From Vibrio penaeicida (GTDB lineage Bacteria > Pseudomonadota > Gammaproteobacteria > Enterobacterales > Vibrionaceae), in assembly GCF_030689305.1 (NCBI RefSeq), contig NZ_JAUYVM010000001.1, positions 310,001 through 374,000 of the forward strand: DNA of 64,000 bases. Reading direction: 5' to 3'. The translations under genes were made by a program, and so were the position numbers. The notes beneath the pieces were generated by a model, which was not told the DNA's origin, searched no databases, and saw only the letters and a program-made list of their open reading frames with translations. Position 1 is the stretch's first letter. Every line of letters starts with the position of its first letter. This document shows, piece after piece, positions 32,578 to 41,684 of the stretch.

Positions 32578-34206
32578 TTAAGCCTTAGCTGGGCTTTGTT
32601 TGCGTTTTGAAATGACACTTAAAGCACCACATACCACAGCAAATGTCACACTCGCGGCTGCGAATGAGAATAAAATGGATGACGTCATTCCTAGAACGAC
32701 AAATCCAACACAAGATACTAGTGCAACGGATAGTGCATAAGGCAATTGCGTTGCAACGTGATCAATATGATTACAACGAGCCCCCGTCGAAGATAGAATC
32801 GTCGTATCAGAAATTGGAGAACAATGGTCTCCGAATACAGAGCCAGCTAAAACGGCACTCAGCATAGGAAGCATCAACGCTAAGTCTGTCGCACCAGCCA
32901 TATCACCAGCGATAGGCAACATGATGCCAAATGTTCCCCAAGAAGTTCCCGTCGAGAATGCCATCAAGCCAGATAGCAAGAATAGGATAACAGGTAGCCA
33001 ATGAACACTGATGTTGCCTTGTACTAACGAAGACAAGTAAGTTCCCGTTTTTAAGTCACCTATTACTGAACCAATTGTCCATGCAAAAAACAAAATTAAT
33101 ATAGCACCAAACATTGAACCAGCACCGATCCATAAAGTTCGAGCAATTTGAGATAATTCAATTTTCTGGCGAAAGACAGTAATAAGTGCTGTCACTAAAC
33201 CAATTAGACCACCATAGCATAAAGATGCACCCACATCTGTATTCTCAAACGCACCTAACAGATCAAATTCTTTATCTGATTCGGTGAGTGATTCCGCTCC
33301 GGTATATAGCATAAAAAATATTGTCGCTAGAATTAAAGCAACAATTGGCATAATTAGATCGGCAACTCTGCCCTTTTCACTTTCGCTAATATCAAGGTCT
33401 TCACTTAACTCACTACTGGATTGATTATTTGTATCATCAAATCCCACTCCTTGAGAGGCTTCAATTTCTTTTTTACGCATCGGTCCAACGTCTAGTTGGA
33501 ACCACACCACAGCAAAGACCATCAGCAGTGCAAATACCGCATAAAAATTCATTGGAACCATATTGACGTAAGCACTAAGCGCAGAAGAATAATCCGTCAA
33601 CCCGTGAGTGACTAAAATCCCGCCAATAATAGTCATTATATAAGCGCCCCAGCTAGATGCTGGCATTAACACGCACATCGGAGCTGCAGTGGAGTCTAGA
33701 ATATAAGCAAGTTTAGAACGTGATACATAAAAACGATCAGTGACTGGGCGAGATATCGCTCCTACGGCTAGGCTATTAAAGTAATCATCAACAAAAATAA
33801 AAACACCTAAAAACGCGGCAAGTAATTTTGAACCACGTTTACTTTTCACGCGGCTTTGTGCCCATTCAGCAAATGCACGAGTGCCACCAGACAATGTAAG
33901 TAAAGCTGTCATCATTCCTAATAATAAAAGAAACGCAACAATACTCATATTCCAGCTATTAAGGCTGCTCTCTTCTACTTTTACACCATCAACAGTAACT
34001 TCATTAGTTTCAATAACTACTCCATATACTTTATCCCATATATATTTAATGGAATCAGCAATCGAATAGTCAGTGATCAGTAGACCACCAAGCAAAATGC
34101 CCATACCTAATGAGACAAGAACTCGACGAGTAATAATAGCCAACCCTAGAGCAACAAGCGGTGGCAACAATGAAAGGGGGGACGATGCAAAATCTAATAA
34201 ATTCAT
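32578..34206 (-). CDS. NhaC-family Na+/H+ antiporter
   Basis: Polytopic inner-membrane protein of 542 residues with about a dozen hydrophobic segments. Segments such as FVDDYFNSLAVGAISRPVTD, DSTAAPMCVLMPASSWGAYI and GDHCSPISDTTILSSTGARCNHIDHV are typical of the NhaC/Na+:H+ antiporter group that extrudes sodium in exchange for protons. A hydrophilic acidic loop lies at about 240-275. The precise substrate cannot be set from sequence. Start ATG at 34206. Confidence 0.88.
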   Translation of the reverse strand: MNLLDFASSPLSLLPPLVALGLAIITRRVLVSLGMGILLGGLLITDYSIADSIKYIWDKVYGVVIETNEVTVDGVKVEESSLNSWNMSIVAFLLLLGMMTALLTLSGGTRAFAEWAQSRVKSKRGSKLLAAFLGVFIFVDDYFNSLAVGAISRPVTDRFYVSRSKLAYILDSTAAPMCVLMPASSWGAYIMTIIGGILVTHGLTDYSSALSAYVNMVPMNFYAVFALLMVFAVVWFQLDVGPMRKKEIEASQGVGFDDTNNQSSSELSEDLDISESEKGRVADLIMPIVALILATIFFMLYTGAESLTESDKEFDLLGAFENTDVGASLCYGGLIGLVTALITVFRQKIELSQIARTLWIGAGSMFGAILILFFAWTIGSVIGDLKTGTYLSSLVQGNISVHWLPVILFLLSGLMAFSTGTSWGTFGIMLPIAGDMAGATDLALMLPMLSAVLAGSVFGDHCSPISDTTILSSTGARCNHIDHVATQLPYALSVALVSCVGFVVLGMTSSILFSFAAASVTFAVVCGALSVISKRKQSPAKA

Positions 34207-34811
34207 GATCTTCAGAAACCAATATTTGGTTAGAGATCTACTGTAGACGGTATTATATATACCTTAAGTTGAACAAGCGAAAGGGAAGTGAACACTTCAC
34301 CCAACCCCACAGTAGCGCTCCATAGTTTAACAACAATATAGACTATGGCAGTGTTATACCTATTCGGATATAACCCCAGCATTGAAGAATGATGACTTTC
34401 AATACTTCGGCAATAACGCCTTTCTGTTTCCCTCTTAGGTATCACCCTCTTGAAACATACTGATCATTACTGCGCCTCTACCTTAAGCACTGGATTGATT
34501 AAAAATCCACCACTTAAATCAGGTTTGAGTCATTCTACGGATGCAAAAGCTTTTTGCAACATATAATTTCAAGTTTTAACTAACCTGATGAAACTTTCGA
34601 CTAGATTGTGCGTCTATATGCCTTACACTTACACTTTTCTGACATTTAGCGTATTAAATATTGACGTATTCTATTCTGCTAAATAAGTAATTAAATATAT
34701 TTTTAGAAATGTGTATTTGATTTTCGATATATTTGAAATAAAATTATATTGTATTCTCGCCTTACACTGTTATTATTGTGTACGTTTACTAAAATAAGAA
34801 TGGGACTGAAC
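34207..34811. other. Divergent intergenic region antiporter / hns
   Basis: About 600 bp, AT-rich toward the hns side. I recognise no gene, RNA or strong operator. It should hold the promoters of both flanking genes. The AT-rich tract before hns is compatible with autoregulation by H-NS, which is known for this family, but this is not shown here. Confidence 0.5.
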
Positions 34812-35216
34812 ATGTCAGATATTGCAAAAACCCTGCTTAATATTCGCAGTCTACGAGCATTTGCTCGTGATCTACCGCTTGAGCACTTGGAAGAAGCGCT
34901 AGATAAATTAACTACCGTTGTTGATGAACGTCGTGAAGTCGAAGCTGCAGAATTAGAAGAAAAAGCTGAACGCGAAGCTAAATTAGCTGAATACGCAAAT
35001 ATGATTGCTAAAGATGGTATTGATGTAGATGACCTTATTGCGGCGTTATCTGGAGAAACAAAATCTAAAGCGAAGAAAAAGCGCGATCCTCGCCCAGCTA
35101 AATACAAATACACTGTTGATGGCGTAGAAAAGACTTGGACAGGTCAAGGTCGTACTCCTTCTGCAATTCAAGCTCACTTGGATTCAGGTAAAGCTTTGGA
35201 TGATTTCCTAATCTAG
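34812..35216 (+). CDS. hns: H-NS family nucleoid protein (VicH-type)
   Basis: Silencer of AT-rich DNA, 134 residues. The N-terminal part (about 1-65) is the oligomerisation region with Leu/Glu-rich coiled coil; a Lys/Arg-rich linker (KSKAKKKRDPR) follows. The C-terminal DNA-binding domain has TWTGQGRTPSAIQ with the AT-hook-like GQGRTP loop. The start at 34812 gives the canonical MSDIAKTLLNIRSLRAFAR; an earlier in-frame ATG would add 21 residues foreign to the family. Confidence 0.95.
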   Translation: MSDIAKTLLNIRSLRAFARDLPLEHLEEALDKLTTVVDERREVEAAELEEKAEREAKLAEYANMIAKDGIDVDDLIAALSGETKSKAKKKRDPRPAKYKYTVDGVEKTWTGQGRTPSAIQAHLDSGKALDDFLI

Positions 35217-35291
35217 CTTTCAATTTGTTACAAAAATTATTGCAGCACTGGGCATGTCCCTTGATTCTATACACCAGTGTTTCATATATTG

Positions 35292-35322
35292 AGCCGAAAT
35301 TTATATAAATTTCGGCTTTTTT
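35292..35322 (+). terminator. Terminator of hns
   Basis: Twelve-base-pair stem AGCCGAAATTTA/TAAATTTCGGCT followed by a T run. Confidence 0.9.
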
Positions 35323-35548
35323 AATGCCACTATTTGCATTACATCGATTATCTTCAAACTGCATATATTTATATTATTGATAACCATTCAAGCTATTTCA
35401 TTTAAAATATATTCATCTAAGCTCATTTCATTATCATCCCTTTTGAAGAAAACACCCAAGTCATACATTTATGATTTATTTGTACTTTCTTCTTCTACCA
35501 GCTCAGTAATGCAGAAAGTTCTTGCCGCTCCCTTTTGAATGCATATAC

Positions 35549-35571
35549 TATAATACTGTACATACATACAG
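35549..35571 (+). promoter_or_regulatory. LexA box and -10 element of the imuA operon
   Basis: CTGTACATACATACAG at 35556-35571 fits the gammaproteobacterial LexA consensus CTGT-N8-ACAG exactly. A perfect TATAAT (35549-35554) lies just before it and the imuA ATG is 11 bp after it, so bound LexA would cover the transcription start. Confidence 0.9.
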
Positions 35572-35581
35572 GCTTGTAATA

Positions 35582-36256
35582 ATGCATGAGATAATAAAGA
35601 CACTAAAGCATAAAAACTTACTCTGGAACGGGGTAAACACATCACATCATGCAGATGCTATCTCTTCAGGCTATACCGAGCTAGATAACAAATTAGGAGG
35701 TGGCTTTCCAAGTAAAGGGGTTATCGAAATAAATACTGTTACTGGTATCGGTGAGCTACGATTGCTAGATGCCTTTTTAAGCAATGCTGCAGACAACAGG
35801 CTTAGAGTTTTTATTCACCCTCCTGGAAAGATATGTGGTGAGTTTTTCGTAGCACAAGGCTACAAACTTGACAGTATTGTTGTTATTTCGCCAAGGAACT
35901 ACAAAGAAGCTCTATGGGCTGCCGAACAGTCATTGAAAAGTGGGGCTTGCTCTCATGTATTACTATGGCGTGATACGTTAGAAATTCATCAAGTAAAACG
36001 GTTACAAATGGCGAGTGAAAGTGGCAATTGCTCGCTTATTATCTTCAAGCCACAAAAACAAGCCTTTCCTCTACCTGTATCACTTAGTTTAAGTCTTGAG
36101 GCTCACTCAAAAGGCTTGAACATTACAATCAATAAACGAAAGGGAGGCTTAGGTAGGACAGTCTTATGCATAGACATGTCCTATAACTGGGGGGATTTAA
36201 CTAGGGCTCCCACAGATAATACCGTCGTTACCTTTCCTCTTCTAAAACGAGGATAA
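35582..36256 (+). CDS. imuA: ImuA, RecA-like accessory of translesion synthesis
   Basis: Protein of 224 residues from the ATG at 35582; an upstream in-frame ATG lies before the LexA box and is rejected. It is a RecA/SulA-type fold: ISSGYTELDNKLGGGFPSKGVIEI at about 28-51 marks the start of the core. The expected Walker A position reads TVTGIGELRLL and lacks the GK-T/S pair, so nucleotide binding is doubtful, as in many ImuA. It works with ImuB and DnaE2 in damage-induced mutagenesis. Three bp separate it from imuB. Confidence 0.9.
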   Translation: MHEIIKTLKHKNLLWNGVNTSHHADAISSGYTELDNKLGGGFPSKGVIEINTVTGIGELRLLDAFLSNAADNRLRVFIHPPGKICGEFFVAQGYKLDSIVVISPRNYKEALWAAEQSLKSGACSHVLLWRDTLEIHQVKRLQMASESGNCSLIIFKPQKQAFPLPVSLSLSLEAHSKGLNITINKRKGGLGRTVLCIDMSYNWGDLTRAPTDNTVVTFPLLKRG

Positions 36257-36259
36257 ACT

Positions 36260-37660
36260 ATGCTGTGGCTTTACCTGAACTTTACTCACTTACAGCTAGA
36301 TTCTTCATTTTGTGGCTCAGCCTATGATGGTAACCTTGCCATCATTAATAACGATCACCAAATCGTACAACTTACACCTCATGCTTATACCTCAGGATTA
36401 AAACTCGGTATGGGACTTGGAACGGCTGCATCGCTCTGCCACGATTTACAAGTTCACTCATACGATCCCCATATTGAACAAACAAAATTGCGGGAAATAG
36501 CACGGTGGCTTTACTTAATAACCTCAGACATCACGTTGTTTGAGCCAAATGGAATTCTTTTGAAAATCAGCGATATGCTTTCGTTGTATTCTAATATTGA
36601 ACATTACTGGTCAATCATTCAATCTCACTTACAATCCTTTAATATACGCTATGACTATTCAACTGGTTTTTCACCATTTTCAGCACAGATACTTTCTCAA
36701 CAGAAAACACATTTAATTACAGATAATAAAAAAGTCTTAAAAAAGAAACTTTATGCATTGTCTTTATCGGTTAGTGGACTGCCCCATAAAACAGTAGAAA
36801 AACTTTCCCGTGTGGGTATTGAGACTTTCGATGATCTATTAGCCATACCAATGGCTGATATTGCTAAGCGTTTTGATATAGATCTTATTAACTATATAGG
36901 AAAAGTAACGGGTAGGTTTAAGCATCCAGTTGAATTTTATCATCCACAGCAAACCTTTAAATATTCTCTCGATCTATTATATGAAATAGAAAATGTCCAA
37001 TGGCTCGAAAAACCGCTAAGTAAATTACTGAAAAAATTGGAACATTTTCTTAAATTACGTGATCAAATCGCACATGAAATTGAAGTTGTTTTGTTTCTCA
37101 GGAATAAACAGAACACCAGCTTTACAATAAGCTCCGCACAAGGAGAGTATCTGGCTGTTAATTGGATAAACTTATCTAAGCTCACCTTAGAGTCTATTTC
37201 AATCAATTCTCCCGTATTGGCAATAAGCTTGAGCACTAAACGAGTTGAGCAACAAGCCAGCTTCAACGCCGACCTATTTACAAGGCAACAGGGCAAGACA
37301 ACGGCACTAGAATTAATGTCAGTATTAGAAGCGAAATTAGGTAAAAATGCCGTAAGCCGACCTAGCATTACCCCAGATCCCCGACCAGAAATTGCCAATT
37401 CATACTCTTCTCCTCTCTCTGAACAACTGAGCGACCCTTTATTCAAACCCAAGCTTAGACCAAGTATTCTCCTTCCACACCCAGAAAGACTGACAGATGA
37501 AGTATCCATAGCACATGGTCCTGAAAGGGTTGCCACCGGCTGGTGGGATAATAACCCAGTGATCAGAGATTATTTTATTGCTCAAAGCCATGATGGTCGC
37601 TGGCTTTGGGTATTCAGAACACCAAAGAAACAATGGTTTCTGCACGGAAAATTCAGTTAG
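36260..37660 (+). CDS. imuB: ImuB, Y-family polymerase-like protein (catalytically inactive)
   Basis: Protein of 466 residues related to Pol IV/DinB. The first catalytic Asp position is occupied by Asn (LYLNFTHLQLD, N7) and the DE pair of the palm is absent (TLFEPNGILLKIS near 93-105), as in ImuB proteins, which act as hubs rather than polymerases. The C-terminal region carries QLSDPLF (about 390-396), a possible beta-clamp contact, and RPSILLPHPERL, a family feature. It ends 7 bp before dnaE2. Confidence 0.9.
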   Translation: MLWLYLNFTHLQLDSSFCGSAYDGNLAIINNDHQIVQLTPHAYTSGLKLGMGLGTAASLCHDLQVHSYDPHIEQTKLREIARWLYLITSDITLFEPNGILLKISDMLSLYSNIEHYWSIIQSHLQSFNIRYDYSTGFSPFSAQILSQQKTHLITDNKKVLKKKLYALSLSVSGLPHKTVEKLSRVGIETFDDLLAIPMADIAKRFDIDLINYIGKVTGRFKHPVEFYHPQQTFKYSLDLLYEIENVQWLEKPLSKLLKKLEHFLKLRDQIAHEIEVVLFLRNKQNTSFTISSAQGEYLAVNWINLSKLTLESISINSPVLAISLSTKRVEQQASFNADLFTRQQGKTTALELMSVLEAKLGKNAVSRPSITPDPRPEIANSYSSPLSEQLSDPLFKPKLRPSILLPHPERLTDEVSIAHGPERVATGWWDNNPVIRDYFIAQSHDGRWLWVFRTPKKQWFLHGKFS

Positions 37661-37667
37661 GATTCTT

Positions 37668-40600
37668 ATGGGTTATACCGAATTGTTTTGCCAAACGAAT
37701 TTCTCCTTCTTAGAGGGTGCCTCTCATCCAGAAGAGTTAGTCGTTCAAGCTGATTTCTTACAATATTCAGGGATTGCCATTACCGATGAATGTTCTGTTG
37801 CTGGTGTAGTACGAGCTTATAAAGCGATACAAGTTGAAGAGTTACAACTGAAACTCATTGTTGGCTCATTATTTCGAATGGGGGATGAGCTTGAATTAAT
37901 CCTGCTATCCACAAATAGACAGGGGTATGGTGAGTTATGCCGAATTATATCAAATGCACGAAGACGTAGTCCTAAAGGGGAATACAGTTTATCCGAATGG
38001 GATATCATGTCAGCAAAACATTGTTTGATTATCTGGCTACCAACCCATAAAGATTGTGACTACCATTGGGCAAAATGGTTAACGAAACACCACTCTCAAA
38101 GATTATGGATAGGTCTACAACGCCATCTCCAACACGATGACCATGCGTTCATACAGCACTGCGAACACCTTAGCGCTTTATACCATATTCCGATAACGGC
38201 TTGTGGTGGTGTTCTCATGCATAATGCAGCTAGGCTCCCTTTACAGCATACTTTGACCGCGATTAAGCATGGTAGGAACGTTAGCAACGCTGGTCGATTA
38301 CTCCAAAGCAATTGTGAGCATTCACTTCGATCGAAAGAAAAGCTTCAAAGAATCTTCAAGAAAGAGTGGTATGTTGAAACCGAACGTATTCTCTCGCGTT
38401 GTCGTTTCGACTTAGGCTCTCTTCAATACGAATACCCAAGTGAACTGGTTCCAAATGGGTATACGGCAATAGCTTATCTAAAAGAGCAAGTAAAAGCAGG
38501 CAGCAAACGCCGCTTTCCTCAAGGCATCCCACCCAATATACAAAAACTTATAGATAAAGAATTGGCTTTAATTGAAGAGTTAAATTACCCATTTTACTTC
38601 CTAACCATCTATGACATTGTCATGTTTGCCAAACGAAAGAAAATTCTATACCAAGGTAGGGGGTCTGCCGCCAATTCTGTTGTTTGTTACTGCCTAGAAA
38701 TCACAGCGGTCGATCCTCGGCAAATATCAGTGCTTTTTGAAAGATTCATCAGTAGAGAGCGTAATGAGCCACCCGATATCGATGTCGATTTTGAACATGA
38801 ACGACGCGAAGAAGTGATTCAATATATTTATCAGAAATATGGTCGCAGTCGCGCTGCTCTCTCAGCTACCGTCATCACCTACCGATTTAAAAGCGCGGTG
38901 AGAGAAGTGGGTAAAGCTTTAGGGATCTCAGTAGAGCAACTCGAGTTCTTTATAAAGAATGTGAATAGGCGAGATAAAGAATCGAACTGGCAAGCGCAAA
39001 TAGTCGAGCTAGGTCTCGACCCTGACGCTTATCAAGGGCAGCTTTTCATTCAATTGGTCAATGAGATACTTGGGTTCCCGCGTCACCTTTCTCAGCATGT
39101 CGGCGGTTTTGTCATCTCATCAGGTCCTTTATATGAATTGGTTCCTGTTGAGAATGCAGCAATGGACGAACGCACGGTCATCCAATGGGATAAGGATGAC
39201 CTTGAAAGCTTGGGACTGCTCAAAGTCGATGTTTTAGCGTTAGGGATGCTAACGGCAATTCGTAAGTGCTTCAAAACGGTCCAATCTTTCCATAACATCG
39301 AGTTGAGCATTGCGGATATTACTCGAAAGCAAGATGATCCTAATGTTTATAACATGATTCAAAAAGCCGACACCATCGGTGTGTTTCAAATAGAATCTCG
39401 CGCTCAAATGAGCATGTTGCCAAGGTTACGCCCCAAGAACTATTATGACTTAGTCATTCAAATCGCCATCGTCCGCCCAGGTCCAATACAAGGCGACATG
39501 GTTCATCCATTCCTCAAGCGACGTAATGGCATTGAAGAAGTCACCTACCCATCGGAAGCCGTCAAAGATGTTCTATCAAGAACAATGGGTGTACCCATAT
39601 TTCAGGAGCAAGTGATCAAACTTGCGATGGTTGCAGCTGGTTTTTCAGGAGGAGAAGCTGACAAACTTCGAAGAGCAATGGCCTCGTGGAAAAAAAGTGG
39701 CCAATTGATGCAGTTCCGTTCCAAACTCATCAATGGCATGCTAGAGAGAGGTTACCAAGAAGAGTTCGCGAAAAGACTCTTTGACCAAATATGTGGATTT
39801 GGTGAGTATGGTTTTCCTGAAAGCCACTCTGCTTCTTTCGCAGTCCTTGCGTACGTCTCATCTTGGCTAAAATATTACTATCCCGAAGCTTTCTATACGG
39901 CACTAATGAACAGCCACCCTATGGGGTTTTACAGTGTCTCTCAGCTAGTCCAAGATGCTCGAAGGCATGGGATTAATGTAAAACCAATTTGTGTGAATCA
40001 CTCAGGCTACGACCATTTAGTAGTAAGAAATAACGATAGTTTTCATATTCGATTAGGGATGAGGCTAATCAAAGGACTAAAAAAAGAGACCGCAGAAAGA
40101 ATCACTCACCGCCGCCCTCATTCAGGCTATCAACACACTTCAGATTTGAAAAGTATAGGAATCGAACGTAAAGATTTAGAAACTCTCGCCTCTGCAGATG
40201 CACTAAAATCATTTGCTGGTAATCGTTTCTCCGCACGTTGGAAGATAATGGATGGTGCTGATGACCTCCCCTTGTTTCATTCACAGAAAGAGCAAGATAG
40301 TCACTACTTTTATCAGCCTGACGATTTCAGTACCTTAACAGAAGACTACGCCGCTACAGGGCTTTCTTTAAACCAGCACCCTGTCACATTGTTAACCAAT
40401 GCAGGTATGCTGCCGAAATTCACGCGGATGCAAGAGCTCTCTAATAAGCCGCATAAATCTCTGATCACTGTGATTGGCTTAGTGACAGGCAGACAATCTC
40501 CCGGCACAGCCGCCGGAGTCACATTTTTTACGTTAGAGGACGACACTGGAAATGTGAATGTCGTTGTATGGGGGGCAACAGCAAGAGCCCAAAAACAAGC

Positions 40601-40739
40601 TTACCTTACGGCAAAGATACTAAAGGTAAAAGGGATTCTAGAACGAGAAGGGGAAGTTATACATGTAATTGCTGGAAAACTGACTGACATGACCAACCAC
40701 TTATCCAAATTAAAAACACAATCAAGAGACTTTCATTAA
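37668..40739 (+). CDS. dnaE2: DnaE2 (ImuC), error-prone DNA polymerase III alpha-like
   Basis: C-family polymerase of 1023 residues, about the usual size for DnaE2 and shorter than replicative DnaE. The N-terminal PHP domain begins YTELFCQTNFSFLEGASHPEEL. The palm has GRGSAANSVVCYCL and the catalytic triad segment PDIDVDFEHERREEV. A helix-hairpin-helix region follows GFGEYGFPESHSASFA, and a C-terminal OB fold contains VIGLVTGRQSPGTAAGVTFFTLEDDTGN. The start at 37668 is the Met before the PHP domain; an earlier Met lies inside imuB. It does lesion bypass with ImuA and ImuB. Confidence 0.95.
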   Translation: MGYTELFCQTNFSFLEGASHPEELVVQADFLQYSGIAITDECSVAGVVRAYKAIQVEELQLKLIVGSLFRMGDELELILLSTNRQGYGELCRIISNARRRSPKGEYSLSEWDIMSAKHCLIIWLPTHKDCDYHWAKWLTKHHSQRLWIGLQRHLQHDDHAFIQHCEHLSALYHIPITACGGVLMHNAARLPLQHTLTAIKHGRNVSNAGRLLQSNCEHSLRSKEKLQRIFKKEWYVETERILSRCRFDLGSLQYEYPSELVPNGYTAIAYLKEQVKAGSKRRFPQGIPPNIQKLIDKELALIEELNYPFYFLTIYDIVMFAKRKKILYQGRGSAANSVVCYCLEITAVDPRQISVLFERFISRERNEPPDIDVDFEHERREEVIQYIYQKYGRSRAALSATVITYRFKSAVREVGKALGISVEQLEFFIKNVNRRDKESNWQAQIVELGLDPDAYQGQLFIQLVNEILGFPRHLSQHVGGFVISSGPLYELVPVENAAMDERTVIQWDKDDLESLGLLKVDVLALGMLTAIRKCFKTVQSFHNIELSIADITRKQDDPNVYNMIQKADTIGVFQIESRAQMSMLPRLRPKNYYDLVIQIAIVRPGPIQGDMVHPFLKRRNGIEEVTYPSEAVKDVLSRTMGVPIFQEQVIKLAMVAAGFSGGEADKLRRAMASWKKSGQLMQFRSKLINGMLERGYQEEFAKRLFDQICGFGEYGFPESHSASFAVLAYVSSWLKYYYPEAFYTALMNSHPMGFYSVSQLVQDARRHGINVKPICVNHSGYDHLVVRNNDSFHIRLGMRLIKGLKKETAERITHRRPHSGYQHTSDLKSIGIERKDLETLASADALKSFAGNRFSARWKIMDGADDLPLFHSQKEQDSHYFYQPDDFSTLTEDYAATGLSLNQHPVTLLTNAGMLPKFTRMQELSNKPHKSLITVIGLVTGRQSPGTAAGVTFFTLEDDTGNVNVVVWGATARAQKQAYLTAKILKVKGILEREGEVIHVIAGKLTDMTNHLSKLKTQSRDFH

Positions 40740-40847
40740 CATCAGCTTTGGATAAGAACAGCATAACCCATTGGATTAAATGAAAACTGTACTTCATGCC
40801 CTATCCAGTAAGAGGTTAATTCGTACGAATGAAACGAGAAGACTTAA

Positions 40848-40873
40848 AAAGCAAGAAAGCGGCAATGGCCGCT
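40848..40873 (-). terminator. Possible terminator of the DUF2057 gene
   Basis: GC-rich stem AGCGGC/GCCGCT with loop AATG, followed on the minus strand by TTTCTTGCTTTTT. Short stem, so only moderately convincing. Confidence 0.5.
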
Positions 40874-40889
40874 CTCATTATATAATTCT

Positions 40890-41549
40890 TTATTCTTGGT
40901 CAATCATCCATTTACGAAAAGCCTTACGCTCCTCTTTGGACGCTTTCAAGTACCAAGCTTGCAATTGCTCTAACGTCTGAGGTTTTTCCCCTTGAGCCGC
41001 TTTAGCAACTGATTTTTGAGACTTAGAGACTGGAGCTGCTTTTGCCGTCGCAGCCACTGCAGTAGTTGTCGCTGAAAATGAAATGCCCTGACTGATATTG
41101 TACTCTTCTACTAATTCCTCAATACCTGAATACGGAAAAGTTCCAGTCCTACCTTTAAGCTTTACACTCGTATAGGCAATTTTTGAACCATCAGATTCAA
41201 TTTTCCACTCCGGTACTCCGCGAAAGACATTTTCTGCATGAATTTTACTGTAAACCTTTGGGGGAGAGACCCGAACGTCATTCTTATCACCATCAAAAGT
41301 GATGATATAAGGGGCAGAAGTAAAGCGGTTATTACCACTACCACGCCCGACGTCCATATCCATACGAACAACAATCTGATTAAAACCCTCTTGAATGCGC
41401 GTTGGTTTGATTTTGCTTTCCGTTTCTTCGCCGTTTACAAGTAAAATAGACAGACCTTTTGATGGGACAACATTCGCAGCAAAAGAGGAAAAAGAAGAAA
41501 AAGCCAAGATAGAAGAAAGCGCAAAGATAGATATTCTAATAAAATTCAT
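40890..41549 (-). CDS. DUF2057 (UPF0319) periplasmic protein
   Basis: Protein of 219 residues from the ATG at 41549, which begins a good signal peptide (MNFIRISIFALSSILAFSSF, cleavage near SFA). The middle has VNGEETE, RIQEGFNQIVVRMDMDVG and other features of the DUF2057/YccT family. An Ala/Lys/Ser-rich linker (about 160-190) leads to a C-terminal segment LQAWYLKASKEERKAFRKWM also found at the end of Vibrio members. Function unknown. It converges on the imu operon and lies upstream of a porin gene on the same strand. Confidence 0.85.
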   Translation of the reverse strand: MNFIRISIFALSSILAFSSFSSFAANVVPSKGLSILLVNGEETESKIKPTRIQEGFNQIVVRMDMDVGRGSGNNRFTSAPYIITFDGDKNDVRVSPPKVYSKIHAENVFRGVPEWKIESDGSKIAYTSVKLKGRTGTFPYSGIEELVEEYNISQGISFSATTTAVAATAKAAPVSKSQKSVAKAAQGEKPQTLEQLQAWYLKASKEERKAFRKWMIDQE

Positions 41550-41633
41550 ACACCACCAAACCAACACAAATAAATTCACTAACAGATTATAACTTTAAGA
41601 ATTACAATAATAAATTTAATTACGAATAAAACA

Positions 41634-41658
41634 AAAGCCACCTCTAAGAGATGGCTTT
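41634..41658 (-). terminator. Terminator of the porin gene
   Basis: Stem AAAGCCA...TGGCTTT extended by CTCT/AGAG, with T-rich sequence on the minus strand, 27 bp after the porin stop. Confidence 0.8.
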
Positions 41659-41684
41659 AAAATCTGTCTAGCTATATAGATAGC

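Larger units (their letters stand above)
35217..35581. other. Intergenic region hns / imuA
   Basis: About 365 bp. It holds the hns terminator (35292-35322) and, at its end, the LexA box and -10 element of imuA. The middle (about 35330-35540) is AT-rich with no recognised feature. Confidence 0.6.

Noticed and set aside
34230..34445. A 71-codon minus-strand frame upstream of the antiporter gene
   Set aside because: No Shine-Dalgarno, no recognisable composition or domain, and it occupies the expected promoter region.
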